From Oricola cellulosilytica (lineage in GTDB: Bacteria; Pseudomonadota; Alphaproteobacteria; Rhizobiales; Rhizobiaceae): 64,000 nt of DNA. The stretch lies in the NCBI RefSeq assembly GCF_019966575.1, contig NZ_JAINFK010000001.1, positions 186,001 to 250,000 of the forward strand. The letters run 5' to 3'. The position numbers were made by a program, and so were the translations under genes. The notes under the pieces were generated by a model that worked only from the letters and a program-made list of their open reading frames with translations, had not been told where the DNA came from and searched no databases. Positions 27,284-36,408 of this stretch are shown here, in pieces (positions within the stretch are counted from its first letter, which is position 1; each line of letters starts with the position of its first letter).

Positions 27284-27517
27284 ATGGCCAGGTCATTTCC
27301 GCTTCCGAAGCGCTTCTCGGCGGCCTTGTCCGAAAAGGCATACGGCCGCCTGCGCGCGCTCAACGAGCGCTACAGCCTGTCCAATAACTACCTTCTGACG
27401 GTGTTGCTCGAGAACCTCGACGAGATCGCTGATGGCGACCGTCTGGCGGCGGCCGTCGACACGTTCATTGCCGAGTATGGGGCGCCGGCGCCGGGAAAAA
27501 CGGGAGAGGCGGGATGA
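27284..27517 (+). CDS. Small protein of unknown function inside the beta-oxidation operon (77 aa)
   Basis: A basic N-terminus (MARSFPLPKRFSAAL), then AYGRLRALNERYSLSNNYLLTVLLENL, which could form a ribbon-helix-helix-like or helix-turn-helix segment, and a short acidic tail. A GGGAGG ribosome-binding site lies 8 nt upstream and the stop overlaps the next ATG (ATGA at 27514-27517), so it is clearly translated in the operon. I do not recognise the family; a small DNA-binding or adaptor role is only a guess. Confidence 0.72.
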   Translation: MARSFPLPKRFSAALSEKAYGRLRALNERYSLSNNYLLTVLLENLDEIADGDRLAAAVDTFIAEYGAPAPGKTGEAG

Positions 27518-28167
27518 CGGAGTTCACGCTTCATTGCTTTCACGAATCCGGCAACGCCTACAAGGCGGCGCTGATGCTTCAGCTCTGCCGGGCCGGTTGG
27601 ACGCCGAAGCGGGTGGCGTTTTTCACCGGCGAGACGCGCGGACCCGAGTTCCGTGGTCTCAACGTCATGGGCGAGGTTCCGGTGCTGACCCATCACCGTC
27701 CGGACGGCGACTTCACGGTGACACAATCGGGGGCGATCCTGACCTATCTCGCGCGCCATTTCGGCAAGTTCGGTCCGGAAACAGAGGCCGAGGAATTCGA
27801 GGTCATGCGCTGGCTGCTGTTCGACAGCCAGAAAGTTTCCGGTTACGCCGGGCCGCTGCGTTTTCTCCGCTTTTTCATGAAGAAGGGCGAAACCGAAGAC
27901 GTCCAGTTTCTGCACGGCCGCGTCACCAGCGCCCTGAAGATCGTGAATGCGGCACTCGAAAACCGCGAATGGATCGCGGCGGACCGGCCGACCATCGCCG
28001 ACTTCGCATTGTGCGGCTACCTCTTCTGGCCGGACGAAATCGGCACTACCTTTGACGAAAGACCCAATGTCGCGGCATGGCTCAACCGCATCCGAGCCCT
28101 GCCCGGCTTCGAACTTCCCGAAGCGCTGATGCCATCGGGACAAGAGACGAAAACCGCCACCGCCTGA
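27514..28167 (+). CDS. Glutathione S-transferase family protein (217 aa)
   Basis: A thioredoxin-like N-terminal domain (FTLHCFHESGNAYKAALML, glutathione-site VPVLTHH...TQSGAILTYLARHFG) and an all-helical C-terminal domain (IAADRPTIADFALCGYLFW). It is cytoplasmic and may conjugate or reduce reactive acyl or aldehyde intermediates. Coupled to the small upstream protein and 34 nt before the thiolase, so it is part of the beta-oxidation operon. Confidence 0.9.
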   Translation: MTEFTLHCFHESGNAYKAALMLQLCRAGWTPKRVAFFTGETRGPEFRGLNVMGEVPVLTHHRPDGDFTVTQSGAILTYLARHFGKFGPETEAEEFEVMRWLLFDSQKVSGYAGPLRFLRFFMKKGETEDVQFLHGRVTSALKIVNAALENREWIAADRPTIADFALCGYLFWPDEIGTTFDERPNVAAWLNRIRALPGFELPEALMPSGQETKTATA

Positions 28168-28201
28168 GACGCGCGGCAGGCAACCGACAAGGAGACCAGA
28201 T

Positions 28202-29410
28202 ATGGCTGACGCATTCATCTACGACGCGGTGCGCACCCCTCGCGGCCGCGGCAAGAAAGACGGGAGCCTGCACGAAGTGCCGACGCCGCGTCTCGGCGCG
28301 AAGGTGCTCGAAGCGCTGCGCGAGCGCAACGAACTCGATACCGCCAAGGTGGACGATGTGATCTTCGGCTGCGTCGATCCGGTCTACGAGGCCGGCGGCG
28401 ACATCGCGCGCGCATCGGTCTTCGAGGCAGGCTACGCCACCAGCGCGCCCGGCATGCAGATCAACCGGTTCTGCGCGTCGGGTCTCGACGCCGTGAATTT
28501 CGGCGCGTCGAAAATCTCCCAGGGCGCAGACGACATCGTCATCGCGGGGGGCGTCGAATCGATGTCGCGCGTCGGCATGGGCGCGTCCGGCGGCGCATGG
28601 GCGTTCGACCCTTCGGTCAACCTGCCCGCCTACTTCATGCCGCAGGGCGTCTCCGCTGACCTGATCGCCACGAAATACGGCTTCTCGCGCGACGACGTCG
28701 ACGCTTATGCGGTCGAGAGCCAGAAGCGTTCCGCCGAGAGCTGGGAGAAGGGCCACTTCAAGAAGTCCGTCATCCCGGTGAAGGACCAGAACGGCCTCAC
28801 CATTCTCGACCGTGACGAGCACATGCGCCCCGGCACCGACATGCAGTCGCTCGGGCAGTTGCAGCCCTCCTTCGTCATGCCCGGCCAGATGGGCGGCTTC
28901 GAGGCCGTCGGCATCGCCGGCCATCCGGAGGTCGAGGCCATCAACTACGTCCATCATGCAGGCAATTCGTCCGGCATCGTCGACGGCGCGGCGGGCGTGC
29001 TGCTCGGCTCGAAGCGCGGCGGCAAGACGATGGGGCTGGAGCCGCGCGCGAAGATAAGGGCGTTCGCCAATATCGGCTCCGACCCGACACTGATGCTGAC
29101 CGGCCCGGTCGATGTCACCGAGAAACTGCTGAAGAAGGCGAAGATGTCCACGGCCGACATCGACCTGTTCGAACTGAACGAGGCCTTCGCGGCCGTCGTG
29201 CTGCGCTACATGCAGGCCTTCGAGATCGACCATTCGAAGATCAACGTCGCCGGCGGCGCGATCGCCATGGGCCACCCGCTCGGCGCGACGGGGGCGATGA
29301 TCCTCGGCACCGTACTCGACGAACTGGAGCGCCGGGACCTCAACACGGCGCTGGTGACGCTGTGCATCGGCGCTGGCATGGGCACCGCCACCATCATCGA
29401 GCGGGTGTGA
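28202..29410 (+). CDS. Acetyl-CoA C-acyltransferase (thiolase, FadA-like, 402 aa)
   Basis: Cleaves 3-ketoacyl-CoA to acetyl-CoA and a shortened acyl-CoA, the last step of beta-oxidation. Active-site Cys is in [10 protein letters not shown] (about residue 91), the general base His in [15 protein letters not shown] (about 355), and the second Cys in [10 protein letters not shown] (about 388). The enzyme would work with the FadB-like protein two genes downstream as a trifunctional unit. Confidence 0.95.
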   Translation: MADAFIYDAVRTPRGRGKKDGSLHEVPTPRLGAKVLEALRERNELDTAKVDDVIFGCVDPVYEAGGDIARASVFEAGYATSAPGMQINRFCASGLDAVNFGASKISQGADDIVIAGGVESMSRVGMGASGGAWAFDPSVNLPAYFMPQGVSADLIATKYGFSRDDVDAYAVESQKRSAESWEKGHFKKSVIPVKDQNGLTILDRDEHMRPGTDMQSLGQLQPSFVMPGQMGGFEAVGIAGHPEVEAINYVHHAGNSSGIVDGAAGVLLGSKRGGKTMGLEPRAKIRAFANIGSDPTLMLTGPVDVTEKLLKKAKMSTADIDLFELNEAFAAVVLRYMQAFEIDHSKINVAGGAIAMGHPLGATGAMILGTVLDELERRDLNTALVTLCIGAGMGTATIIERV

Positions 29411-29415
29411 CGGCC

Positions 29416-30060
29416 ATGTACCAGCCTGCGTTCTTTCAGGAGAACGATCCGGAGAAGCTTGCCGCGCTGGCGCGCGAGATCCAGTTCGCGTGTCTCGTCA
29501 CAGCCGACAGCGGCGCGCTGCACACTGTGCACGCACCCTGCGTGGTCAAGGGGACGCCCGGCGATCTTTCGGTCGAGTTCCACGTCGCCAAGGCCAATCC
29601 GCACTGGCGGCTGCCGCCGGACGCGCCGACCGTGGCGATCTTCCAGGGCGACCAGACCTACATCCACCCCGGCTGGTATCCGACCAAGGCCGAGACCGGT
29701 AAGGCCGTGCCGACCTGGACCTATGTCACCGTGCACATGCACGGGCAGCTCGAAGTCATCGACAATCGCGACGACCTCGCCCGCCATCTCGATGAACTCA
29801 CGGCCTTCAACGAGGAGACCCGGGACGAACCGTGGTCGGTCGCCGACGCGCCCGAGAGCTACACCAACCGCATGATGGCCGGCATTGTCGGGCTGCGCCT
29901 GCGCGTCCAGCGGATTGAGGGCGCACTGAAACTCAACCAGCACAAGAACGCAGCGGACCAGCTCGGCGTGATCGCCGGGCTCCGCGGCTCCGGCCCCGCG
30001 GCAACGCGTGTTGCCGACCGGATGGCCGCCGCCAGACAGGAAACGGGAGACCTCGAATGA
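29416..30060 (+). CDS. FMN-binding negative transcriptional regulator, PaiB family (214 aa)
   Basis: A split-barrel flavin fold with the PaiB layout: [28 protein letters not shown] about residue 38, and [17 protein letters not shown] about 95. Family members act as regulators or flavin-dependent enzymes; the actual role is uncertain. The start is 29416, five bases after the thiolase stop. Its stop overlaps the FadB start (ATGA at 30057-30060). Its place inside a beta-oxidation operon is unusual. Confidence 0.9.
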   Translation: MYQPAFFQENDPEKLAALAREIQFACLVTADSGALHTVHAPCVVKGTPGDLSVEFHVAKANPHWRLPPDAPTVAIFQGDQTYIHPGWYPTKAETGKAVPTWTYVTVHMHGQLEVIDNRDDLARHLDELTAFNEETRDEPWSVADAPESYTNRMMAGIVGLRLRVQRIEGALKLNQHKNAADQLGVIAGLRGSGPAATRVADRMAAARQETGDLE

Positions 30061-32273
30061 CCTACAAGAACTTCACCGTCGAGACCGACGAGGACGGCAT
30101 CGCGCTCGTCACCTGGGACATGCCGGACAAGTCGATGAACGTCTTCACCGAGGAGGTGATGGACGAACTCGATGCGATCGTCGACCAGGTCGCCGGCGAC
30201 GACGCGATCAAGGGCGCGGTGCTGACGTCGGGCAAGAAGGATTCCTTCTCCGGCGGCGCCGACATCACCATGCTCAAGCGGATGTTCGACATCCTCCAGA
30301 ACGAGAAGGCCAAGGACCCGCAGAAGGCGACCGAGATGCTGTTCGAGAACGCCGGGCGCATGAGCCAGCTCTTCCGCAAACTCGAAACCTGCGGCAAGCC
30401 GTGGGTGTCGGCGATCAACGGCACCTGCATGGGCGGCGCGTTCGAGGTCTCGCTCGCCTGTCACGGCCGCGTCGCGGCCGACTCTCCCGCCGTCAAGCTG
30501 GCGCTGCCGGAGGTCAAGATCGGTATCTTCCCGGGGGCCGGGGGCACCCAGCGCGTGCCGCGCCTGACCAACCAGCAGGACGCGCTGCAGATGATGACGC
30601 AGGGCTCCAACCTGAAGCCGTCGCGCGCCAAGGCGATGGGCCTGATCGACGAGGTTGTCGCGCCGAAAAAGCTGATCGACGCCGCAAAGAAGATGATCAG
30701 GAACGGCCTCGACCCGGTCCAGCCCTGGGACAAGAAGGGCTTCAAGCTGCCGGGCGGGGCGATCTATTCGGCGGCCGGCGGCAATCTGTGGCCCGCGGCC
30801 TCGGCGATCCTGCGCCGCGAAACCAACATGAACTATCCCGGCGCGGCGGCGATCCTGAAATGCGTCTATGAGGGCCTTCAGGTGCCGTTCGACACCGGCC
30901 TGAAGATCGAGCAGCGCTATTTCACGCAGGTTCTCCAGACGACGGAAGCCGGATCGATGATCCGCTCGCTTTTCGTCTCGCTGCAGGAGCTGAACAAGGG
31001 CGCGCGGCGTCCCGAAGGCGTCAAGCCGACGAAGTTCAGGAAGATCGGCGTGCTCGGCGCCGGCTTCATGGGCGCGGGCATCGCCTATGTCACCGCCAAG
31101 GCCGGCATCCCGGTCGTGCTGCTCGACCGCGACATGGAATCCGCCGAGAAAGGCAAGAAGCATTCCGAGGATCTCGTCTCCAAGGCGATGCAGAAGGGCC
31201 GCGCCAGCGAGGACGACAAGCAGAAGCTGCTGTCGCTGATCACGCCGACGGCGGACTATGCCGATCTCGACGGCTGCGACCTGATCGTCGAGGCGGTGTT
31301 CGAGGATTCGGAAGTCAAGAAGAGCGCGACCGAGCAGGCCGAGGCGGTGCTGAAGCCGTCCGCCGTCTTCGCGTCGAACACCTCGACCATTCCGATCACC
31401 GGCCTTGCGAAGAACTCGAAGCGCCCGAAGAACTTCATCGGCATCCACTTCTTCTCGCCGGTCGACAAGATGATGCTGGTCGAGATCATCCTCGGCAAGC
31501 GCACCGGCGACAAGGCGCTGGCGGTGGCGATCGATTACGTGCGCGCGATCAGGAAGACGCCGATCGTCGTCAACGACACGCGCGGCTTCTACGTCAACCG
31601 CTGCGTCATCCGCTACATGAACGAAGCCCACAACATGCTGATCGAGGGCGTGCCGCCGGCGATGATCGAGAACGCGGCGAAGATGGCCGGCATGCCGGTC
31701 GGACCGCTGGCGCTCAACGACGAGACGGCGATTGACCTCAGCCAGAAGATCATGAAGCAGACGATCCGCGACATCGGGGAGAAGGCCGTCGATCCGCGCC
31801 ACATGGAACTCGTCAACACCATGGTCGACAAGCATGGCCGGCTCGGCCGCAAGAACGGCAAGGGCTTCTACGACTATCCGGCCAAGCCGGCCAAGAAGCA
31901 CCTGTGGCCCGACCTGAAGACGCTCTATCCGCAGCAGGACGCCGATTCGATCGACTTCGAGGAGCTGAAGCAGCGCCTTCTGGTCGCGATCGCGCTGGAG
32001 GCCGCGCGCGTCATGGAAGAAGGCATCGTCACCGATCCGCGCGAGGCCGATGTCGGCTCGATCCTCGCCTTCGGTTTCGCGCCCTATACCGGCGGGACGC
32101 TGTCCTATATCGACGGCATGGGCGTTTCGAACTTCGTCGATCTCGCCAACCGGCTGCGCCGGAAATACGGCGCGCAGTTCAAGGTGCCGAAGCTGCTCAA
32201 GCAGATGGCCGAGAACGGCGAGACGTTCTACACCCGCTTCGACCCCTACGCGACCATGGACCAAGCCGCGTAA
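30057..32273 (+). CDS. FadB/FadJ-like bifunctional enoyl-CoA hydratase / 3-hydroxyacyl-CoA dehydrogenase (738 aa)
   Basis: Performs the middle two steps of beta-oxidation. The N-terminal crotonase domain contains SGGADITML and [16 protein letters not shown], with the catalytic Glu region in [20 protein letters not shown]. The NAD-binding domain starts [16 protein letters not shown] (about residue 330). It continues with the dehydrogenase catalytic [17 protein letters not shown] and two C-terminal helical domains. Last gene of the operon, directly followed by a terminator. Confidence 0.96.
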   Translation: MTYKNFTVETDEDGIALVTWDMPDKSMNVFTEEVMDELDAIVDQVAGDDAIKGAVLTSGKKDSFSGGADITMLKRMFDILQNEKAKDPQKATEMLFENAGRMSQLFRKLETCGKPWVSAINGTCMGGAFEVSLACHGRVAADSPAVKLALPEVKIGIFPGAGGTQRVPRLTNQQDALQMMTQGSNLKPSRAKAMGLIDEVVAPKKLIDAAKKMIRNGLDPVQPWDKKGFKLPGGAIYSAAGGNLWPAASAILRRETNMNYPGAAAILKCVYEGLQVPFDTGLKIEQRYFTQVLQTTEAGSMIRSLFVSLQELNKGARRPEGVKPTKFRKIGVLGAGFMGAGIAYVTAKAGIPVVLLDRDMESAEKGKKHSEDLVSKAMQKGRASEDDKQKLLSLITPTADYADLDGCDLIVEAVFEDSEVKKSATEQAEAVLKPSAVFASNTSTIPITGLAKNSKRPKNFIGIHFFSPVDKMMLVEIILGKRTGDKALAVAIDYVRAIRKTPIVVNDTRGFYVNRCVIRYMNEAHNMLIEGVPPAMIENAAKMAGMPVGPLALNDETAIDLSQKIMKQTIRDIGEKAVDPRHMELVNTMVDKHGRLGRKNGKGFYDYPAKPAKKHLWPDLKTLYPQQDADSIDFEELKQRLLVAIALEAARVMEEGIVTDPREADVGSILAFGFAPYTGGTLSYIDGMGVSNFVDLANRLRRKYGAQFKVPKLLKQMAENGETFYTRFDPYATMDQAA

Positions 32274-32293
32274 GCAGAGGCTTACTCAATGCG

Positions 32294-32327
32294 AAAAAAC
32301 CCCGGAGAGCGATCTCCGGGGTTTTTT
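32294..32327 (+). terminator. Bidirectional rho-independent terminator closing the beta-oxidation operon
   Basis: A 9-bp stem (CCCCGGAGA / TCTCCGGGG) with loop GCGA, flanked by six A on the left and six T on the right, so it should work in both directions. Confidence 0.95.
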
Positions 32328-32552
32328 GTGTGGGGAGTTTTGGCGTGGCGAGGAGCGTCCGTTTGGTGAAAAGTCAAGGAACGCTCGCAATGCGGACGAA
32401 GCGGTCGCTGCCAGCTTACGGTTCAATGACAGCTTTTTGCGCGGCAGGTATAGCTTGGTGCTCCTTTGCAGGAGAGGGTTTCACGGCTGGATATGCTCGC
32501 TCTGCCTGCATGAACGCTTGGCGGCGCGATTGTCGCAACGCCTTTCAATCAA

Positions 32553-33443
32553 CTACGCCCGTGCCTCGCGTTCCATTCTGGCGGCCCAGGCATCTGCGAG
32601 GTCGGCCAAGACGACCTTGAATTGCCGCTTGGCTGCCGTCTTGAACAGCGTTTGAGTCAAGAGGTTCCCTTTGGGTTGAGCCTCAATGATGATGGCAAAT
32701 TTCGAGCCGTTGCCATTGCGCTCGACGGACCATTCCCCATGCAGATCGGAAATCGGGTAAGGATAGTCGTCGGCCTCCGTGTGAATGCGAAAACCAAATG
32801 CACGGCCATCCTCATACAGATCACAGGTTTCCAGCCAGTTTTCGCCTTTTGGGCCATAGCATCGGCGCTGCATGCCAACGCCATCGCCCTTCACAACCTC
32901 GACTTTGGAGATGTTGTCAGCCACATCAGCATAACCGGGATGATCATTCATCACTCGCCATACAACATCCTCCGGTGCACTGACGGCTCGGCTCACTCTC
33001 GCCAGGATTTTCCCGCCGGAGATCGTAACGGACGCTTGGCTCAACGGCGGTACAATCTTTTGCGCACCGACGTACTGACCGATGGCAAAGACGGCCACGA
33101 TGCCAGCGACCATAGTGATATAGGCCTGTCCAAAAGCTGAAAACAGGTGGCCGTCAACGACCAAAAGGAGCGCACTCCCAAGGATCCAGCCGACGTCCAT
33201 CATCGTGATGAACAAGACCTGCCTATTGGTCAAGAACCGGTTCCTTGCCATCAGGACCAGACCCAGGCCAAACAGAATCAAACCGCCCCCCAATACGCGC
33301 AGCGCGATGGGTTGCCACGACGCAGATTCCAAAAAAAGTAAACCAGTTGCATAGCTTGGTGCGATCAGGAAACCCGCACCCATCGCGAGTGAAAATGCAG
33401 CGTTTAGCCCGAGGAAAGTTCGAGCGGTCTTTGAGTTTTCCAT
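32553..33443 (-). CDS. Four-TM membrane domain fused to an SRPBCC lipid/ligand-binding domain (296 aa)
   Basis: Residues 1-125 form about four hydrophobic helices (FLGLNAAFSLAMGAGF, VLGGGLILFGLGLVLM, DVGWILGSALLLVV, YITMVAGIVAVFAIGQ). Residues 150-296 form an SRPBCC (Bet v1-like/polyketide cyclase) domain (VSRAVSAPEDVVWRVMNDH ... VVLADLADAWAARME). The helical part resembles small DUF4345-like membrane modules. First gene of the lower-GC island; divergent from the XRE/MmyB regulator 113 nt away, which may control it. Confidence 0.78.
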   Translation of the reverse strand: MENSKTARTFLGLNAAFSLAMGAGFLIAPSYATGLLFLESASWQPIALRVLGGGLILFGLGLVLMARNRFLTNRQVLFITMMDVGWILGSALLLVVDGHLFSAFGQAYITMVAGIVAVFAIGQYVGAQKIVPPLSQASVTISGGKILARVSRAVSAPEDVVWRVMNDHPGYADVADNISKVEVVKGDGVGMQRRCYGPKGENWLETCDLYEDGRAFGFRIHTEADDYPYPISDLHGEWSVERNGNGSKFAIIIEAQPKGNLLTQTLFKTAAKRQFKVVLADLADAWAARMEREARA

Positions 33444-33556
33444 GATTCAGGCTTTCTGGTCAGTTGGAGTTCATCGACATTCCTGACCTTTGCCCGTCTT
33501 GACTCAATTACATCGCAGGTAATCGACCTGCGTGCCCTCTTCTGACAGGATTTGGC

Positions 33557-34354
33557 ATGAGGTATAATCCGAACATATCCGATCCGGCATTTCCCAATTT
33601 TCTGAAGAACTGGCGAAAGCGCCGCAGGCTGAGCCAGCTCGACTTGTCACTGCAATCCGGTATGTCGCAGCGCCACATCAGTTTTCTCGAAACTGGACGG
33701 TCCAATCCCAGCAGGTTTTCCATATCGCAGCTTGCTGAGGCACTGGAAATGCCCGCCGCTGAGGTAGACGCGATGTTGTTGTCTGCCGGGTTCGCGGCTC
33801 GGTCATCACGCAACGGGTGGGACGACGAAACGCAGAAGGCCGTCGATGCATCGATAGATCACGTCCTACAAGGTCATGCCCCCTATCCGGCGGTTTCGAT
33901 TGACCGGATATGGAATCTGGTCAAGGCCAATGAACCAGCGCAGAAGTTCTTCTCGCTCGCAGGTGCGCGAGGCGACAGCAACCTGATGCGTGAGATATTG
34001 GCACCGGGAAACGTGCGCGACAACATAGTGAATTGGGGTGATACAGCCCGGTCTTTGTTGCGGTTGCTCGAACTGGAGGTTGCACGACGTCCTCACGACG
34101 CAGAAGCGCATGCGCTTCATGCCGAACTCCTTGCCTTAGATGGTGTGCACCCGCTTATGAGCACGCCGTCAAGCAACCTGAATGCCCCGGTACTTGCGAT
34201 AAGGATTCAAATGGGAAACGACATTCTGGAGTTGTTCTCTCTTATCGCAACGATCGGCATGAGCGCAGACGCGACCCTTGATGATCTCCGCATCGAGACC
34301 CTGTTGCCAGCGAACGACGAGACGCGCGCTTGGTTCGAAAGGGCTTTCTCGTAA
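33557..34354 (+). CDS. XRE-family regulator with MmyB-like ligand-binding domain (265 aa)
   Basis: N-terminal HTH_3: FLKNWRKRRRLSQLDLSLQS and ISFLETGRSNPSRF, about residues 14-55. The C-terminal domain (PYPAVSIDRIWNLVKANEPAQKFFS ... LRIETLLPANDETRAWF) matches the MmyB transcription-regulator ligand-binding domain, which binds fatty-acid-like ligands in some members. Divergent from the SRPBCC membrane gene, its probable target. The base composition of the gene is lower in GC than the core genome around it. Confidence 0.9.
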   Translation: MRYNPNISDPAFPNFLKNWRKRRRLSQLDLSLQSGMSQRHISFLETGRSNPSRFSISQLAEALEMPAAEVDAMLLSAGFAARSSRNGWDDETQKAVDASIDHVLQGHAPYPAVSIDRIWNLVKANEPAQKFFSLAGARGDSNLMREILAPGNVRDNIVNWGDTARSLLRLLELEVARRPHDAEAHALHAELLALDGVHPLMSTPSSNLNAPVLAIRIQMGNDILELFSLIATIGMSADATLDDLRIETLLPANDETRAWFERAFS

Positions 34355-34658
34355 GCGAACAGTCACCGCTTGCGCCGTCTCGCCTCCAAAGCGGTTCAGT
34401 TGCGATGGAGACATTCATGCAATTCGCAGCATTCGAAACAAAGGGCTACTTCCCGCCATCACCGACGAACTTTCGAATACCCGCAGATGACGTGTTCGGC
34501 CTCTTCCCCGGTTGAACAGGCGCACATTTCTTAACCCATACGCCCCTGTCCGCCGCTCAAACGTCAAGGGTGAAAGTCTGCTTCAACCAATGATGTAACT
34601 GACAGACCGTGTCAGTTGGTGTGTGCGAGAACGAGCTTTCAAATCAATGGAGTGCGAG
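34355..34658. other. Gene-free stretch in the island with one copy of a repeated element
   Basis: No credible gene. It contains a ~40-nt element (about 34408-34447) with a near-copy at 36183-36220, and further right the region before the secreted-protein gene. Short open frames have no family resemblance. Confidence 0.5.
34408..34447 (+). repeat. Island repeat element, copy A
   Basis: Shares GACATTCATGC, then CGCAGCAT, then GGGCT at the same spacing with copy B at 36183-36220. Both copies lie just after a gene's stop codon. Confidence 0.6.
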
Positions 34659-35045
34659 ATGAAAACACTACTACTTTTCACATTGATCAATCTGTCCGGA
34701 GCAGGGGCGGCATTTGCGGAGACATGCGGGACTGTAAAGGACGACACTGCGACCACTGCCGAAATCGTGGAGTTTCGTCTGGTAGATGGGGCCACCCAAG
34801 AACAGTTTCTGGCATCTGCTCAGGCGACTACAGAATATTTATGCGAAACGGACGGTTTTGTACGTCGCAGCTTGTCTCGCGACGAAACGGGTCTTTGGAC
34901 AGATTACGTCGAGTGGACATCCGCTGAACTTGCTAAAACGGCAGCAGAAGCAGCCATGCAACGTGAGGACATGATGCCATTCATGATGGCAATTGATCCG
35001 GAAACAATCTCTTTGCGGTATGCTGACATCTCAACGATAGAGTAA
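34659..35045 (+). CDS. Small secreted protein, possibly monooxygenase-like (ABM/dimeric barrel) fold (128 aa)
   Basis: A signal peptide (MKTLLLFTLINLSGAGAAFA) is followed by a ~108-residue domain: EIVEFRLVDGATQEQFL and GLWTDYVEWTSAELAKTAAE resemble a dimeric alpha-beta-barrel, as in antibiotic-biosynthesis monooxygenase-like proteins. No catalytic residues can be assigned. GGAG lies 7 nt before the chosen ATG. It is 4 nt upstream of the WYL regulator and probably co-transcribed with it. Confidence 0.72.
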   Translation: MKTLLLFTLINLSGAGAAFAETCGTVKDDTATTAEIVEFRLVDGATQEQFLASAQATTEYLCETDGFVRRSLSRDETGLWTDYVEWTSAELAKTAAEAAMQREDMMPFMMAIDPETISLRYADISTIE

Positions 35046-35049
35046 TCGG

Positions 35050-35751
35050 ATGCGCAGAACTGATCGGCTTTTCAATATCATCCAACTGTTTCGCGATGGA
35101 CGCCTTCACAAAGGGGCTGACATTGCCGAGCGGATGGAGGTGTCGTTGCGTACCATATATCGCGATATTGAAACGCTGATTGGCTCTGGTGTTCCGATTA
35201 CGGGCGAACGCGGTGTTGGATACATGATGACCGAGCCGGTCTTTCTGCCCCCGCTGAACCTGACACCGGGCGAATTGGAAGTGCTGGAGCTTGGAATTGC
35301 ATTGGTGCAATCCAGCTTTGGGCGAAGCCTATCAGAGCAAAGCCAAAGCCTTGGTGACAAGATGCGTGCTGTCCTGCCGCGCCCTGAAATGCTTGATTCA
35401 ACGCGAGGAGCGATTGCGATCTATGCACCACGATTTCCGCAGGATGTACTGGATGCTTTGGATATCGTCAGACGAGCCATTCTCAGTCGCACGATGCTGG
35501 CTTTTGCATACACTTCTTTGTCAGGTCAAGAATCTAAACGCCTCGTCCGACCCCTAGAAATTGAAGTCTGGGATAATGCCCTGACACTGACCGGATGGTG
35601 TGAAACGCGGGCCAACTTTCGAGTTTTTCGACTGGATCGTATGGAGAACACAACTTTAGGCGATCATGGTTTCAAGCCAGAGGTCGGGAAACGATTGAAG
35701 GACTACCTTGGACAACAAAATGCAAAACCTGACACCGTCACAGATCATTGA
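35050..35751 (+). CDS. HTH_11/WYL-domain (YafY family) transcriptional regulator (233 aa)
   Basis: N-terminal DeoR-like winged helix (RTDRLFNIIQLFRDGRLHKG with SLRTIYRDIETLIGSG, about residues 3-45). A WYL ligand-binding domain occupies the C-terminal half (RRAILSRTMLAFAYTSLSGQESKRLVRPLEIEVWDNALTLTGWC), where the usual WYL tripeptide is not exact. Such proteins often sense nucleotides or small effectors. The last 44 nt overlap the next gene, a DUF6194 protein. Confidence 0.9.
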   Translation: MRRTDRLFNIIQLFRDGRLHKGADIAERMEVSLRTIYRDIETLIGSGVPITGERGVGYMMTEPVFLPPLNLTPGELEVLELGIALVQSSFGRSLSEQSQSLGDKMRAVLPRPEMLDSTRGAIAIYAPRFPQDVLDALDIVRRAILSRTMLAFAYTSLSGQESKRLVRPLEIEVWDNALTLTGWCETRANFRVFRLDRMENTTLGDHGFKPEVGKRLKDYLGQQNAKPDTVTDH

Positions 35752-36181
35752 TGCGCTCTTGCAAAGATTCGATGGCGTCACAGTTGTAGAAGCTTGGGGC
35801 GAAAAGTCATTGTTTTACAATCCCGGCAGACTTTTGCCGCGAGGGGTGTATTTCGCGACCCTCAAGGAAAAGAATGGCGACAACGACCGCGCATCACACT
35901 TGGATCGAGAAGGCATCTTTCGCCTGAATATTGGCACTACGAAGCCGCTTTTCCTAGAACGGTTCGGCCCTCCACCACCGCGACCCGGCAAGGGTGGTGC
36001 CGTTGATGGTCCTTGGGACTTCACCGCCTTGGATACACTGACACCTCATCCTGTTTATGGCTGGATGAGTTGGGTTGCGGTAGTTAATCCTTCAGAGGGG
36101 AGTTTTCACGAAATCAAGCCTCTGATCGAGGCCGCTTACCAGAAAGCAACAACGACGTTTTCTAAGCGGGTATCAGGATAA
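35708..36181 (+). CDS. DUF6194 family protein (157 aa)
   Basis: Matches the DUF6194 pattern: IDALLQRFDGVTVVEAWGEKSLFYN, then ASHLDREGIFRLNIG and PHPVYGWMSWVAVVNPS. Function unknown. I take TTG at 35708 as start because AAGGA lies 5 nt upstream, which makes the gene overlap the WYL regulator by 44 nt; ATG at 35720 is the alternative. Overlap suggests the two are co-regulated. Confidence 0.78.
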   Translation: MDNKMQNLTPSQIIDALLQRFDGVTVVEAWGEKSLFYNPGRLLPRGVYFATLKEKNGDNDRASHLDREGIFRLNIGTTKPLFLERFGPPPPRPGKGGAVDGPWDFTALDTLTPHPVYGWMSWVAVVNPSEGSFHEIKPLIEAAYQKATTTFSKRVSG

Positions 36182-36182
36182 C

Positions 36183-36220
36183 GGACATTCATGCGTCCGC
36201 AGCATCCGGTATTTTGGGCT
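36183..36220 (+). repeat. Island repeat element, copy B
   Basis: Near-copy of the element at 34408-34447 (GACATTCATGC ... CGCAGCAT ... GGGCT). Starts two bases after the DUF6194 stop and sits at the right edge of the low-GC island. Confidence 0.6.
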
Positions 36221-36408
36221 CAGACCTGCCATCCAAACCGAACTGCCGAACACCCACACAGCCGCACACAGCCCCCACGACCGTTGATAAATTCGCCCCC
36301 ATTTTCCGTTAACCCTTTGTTTTTGCTCCACATAGGGAAAAACCTTATCAACACCCCCGGAAACCTGTCCGACAATTCCTCCCGTGTTTGTTGCCGAAGG
36401 AGGCGGGG

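Noticed and set aside
29859-32264. An 801-codon open frame antisense to the FadB-like gene
   Set aside because: It mirrors a highly biased GC-rich coding strand, and its product is a His/Arg/Asp/Leu-rich peptide with no family. The forward gene is clear.
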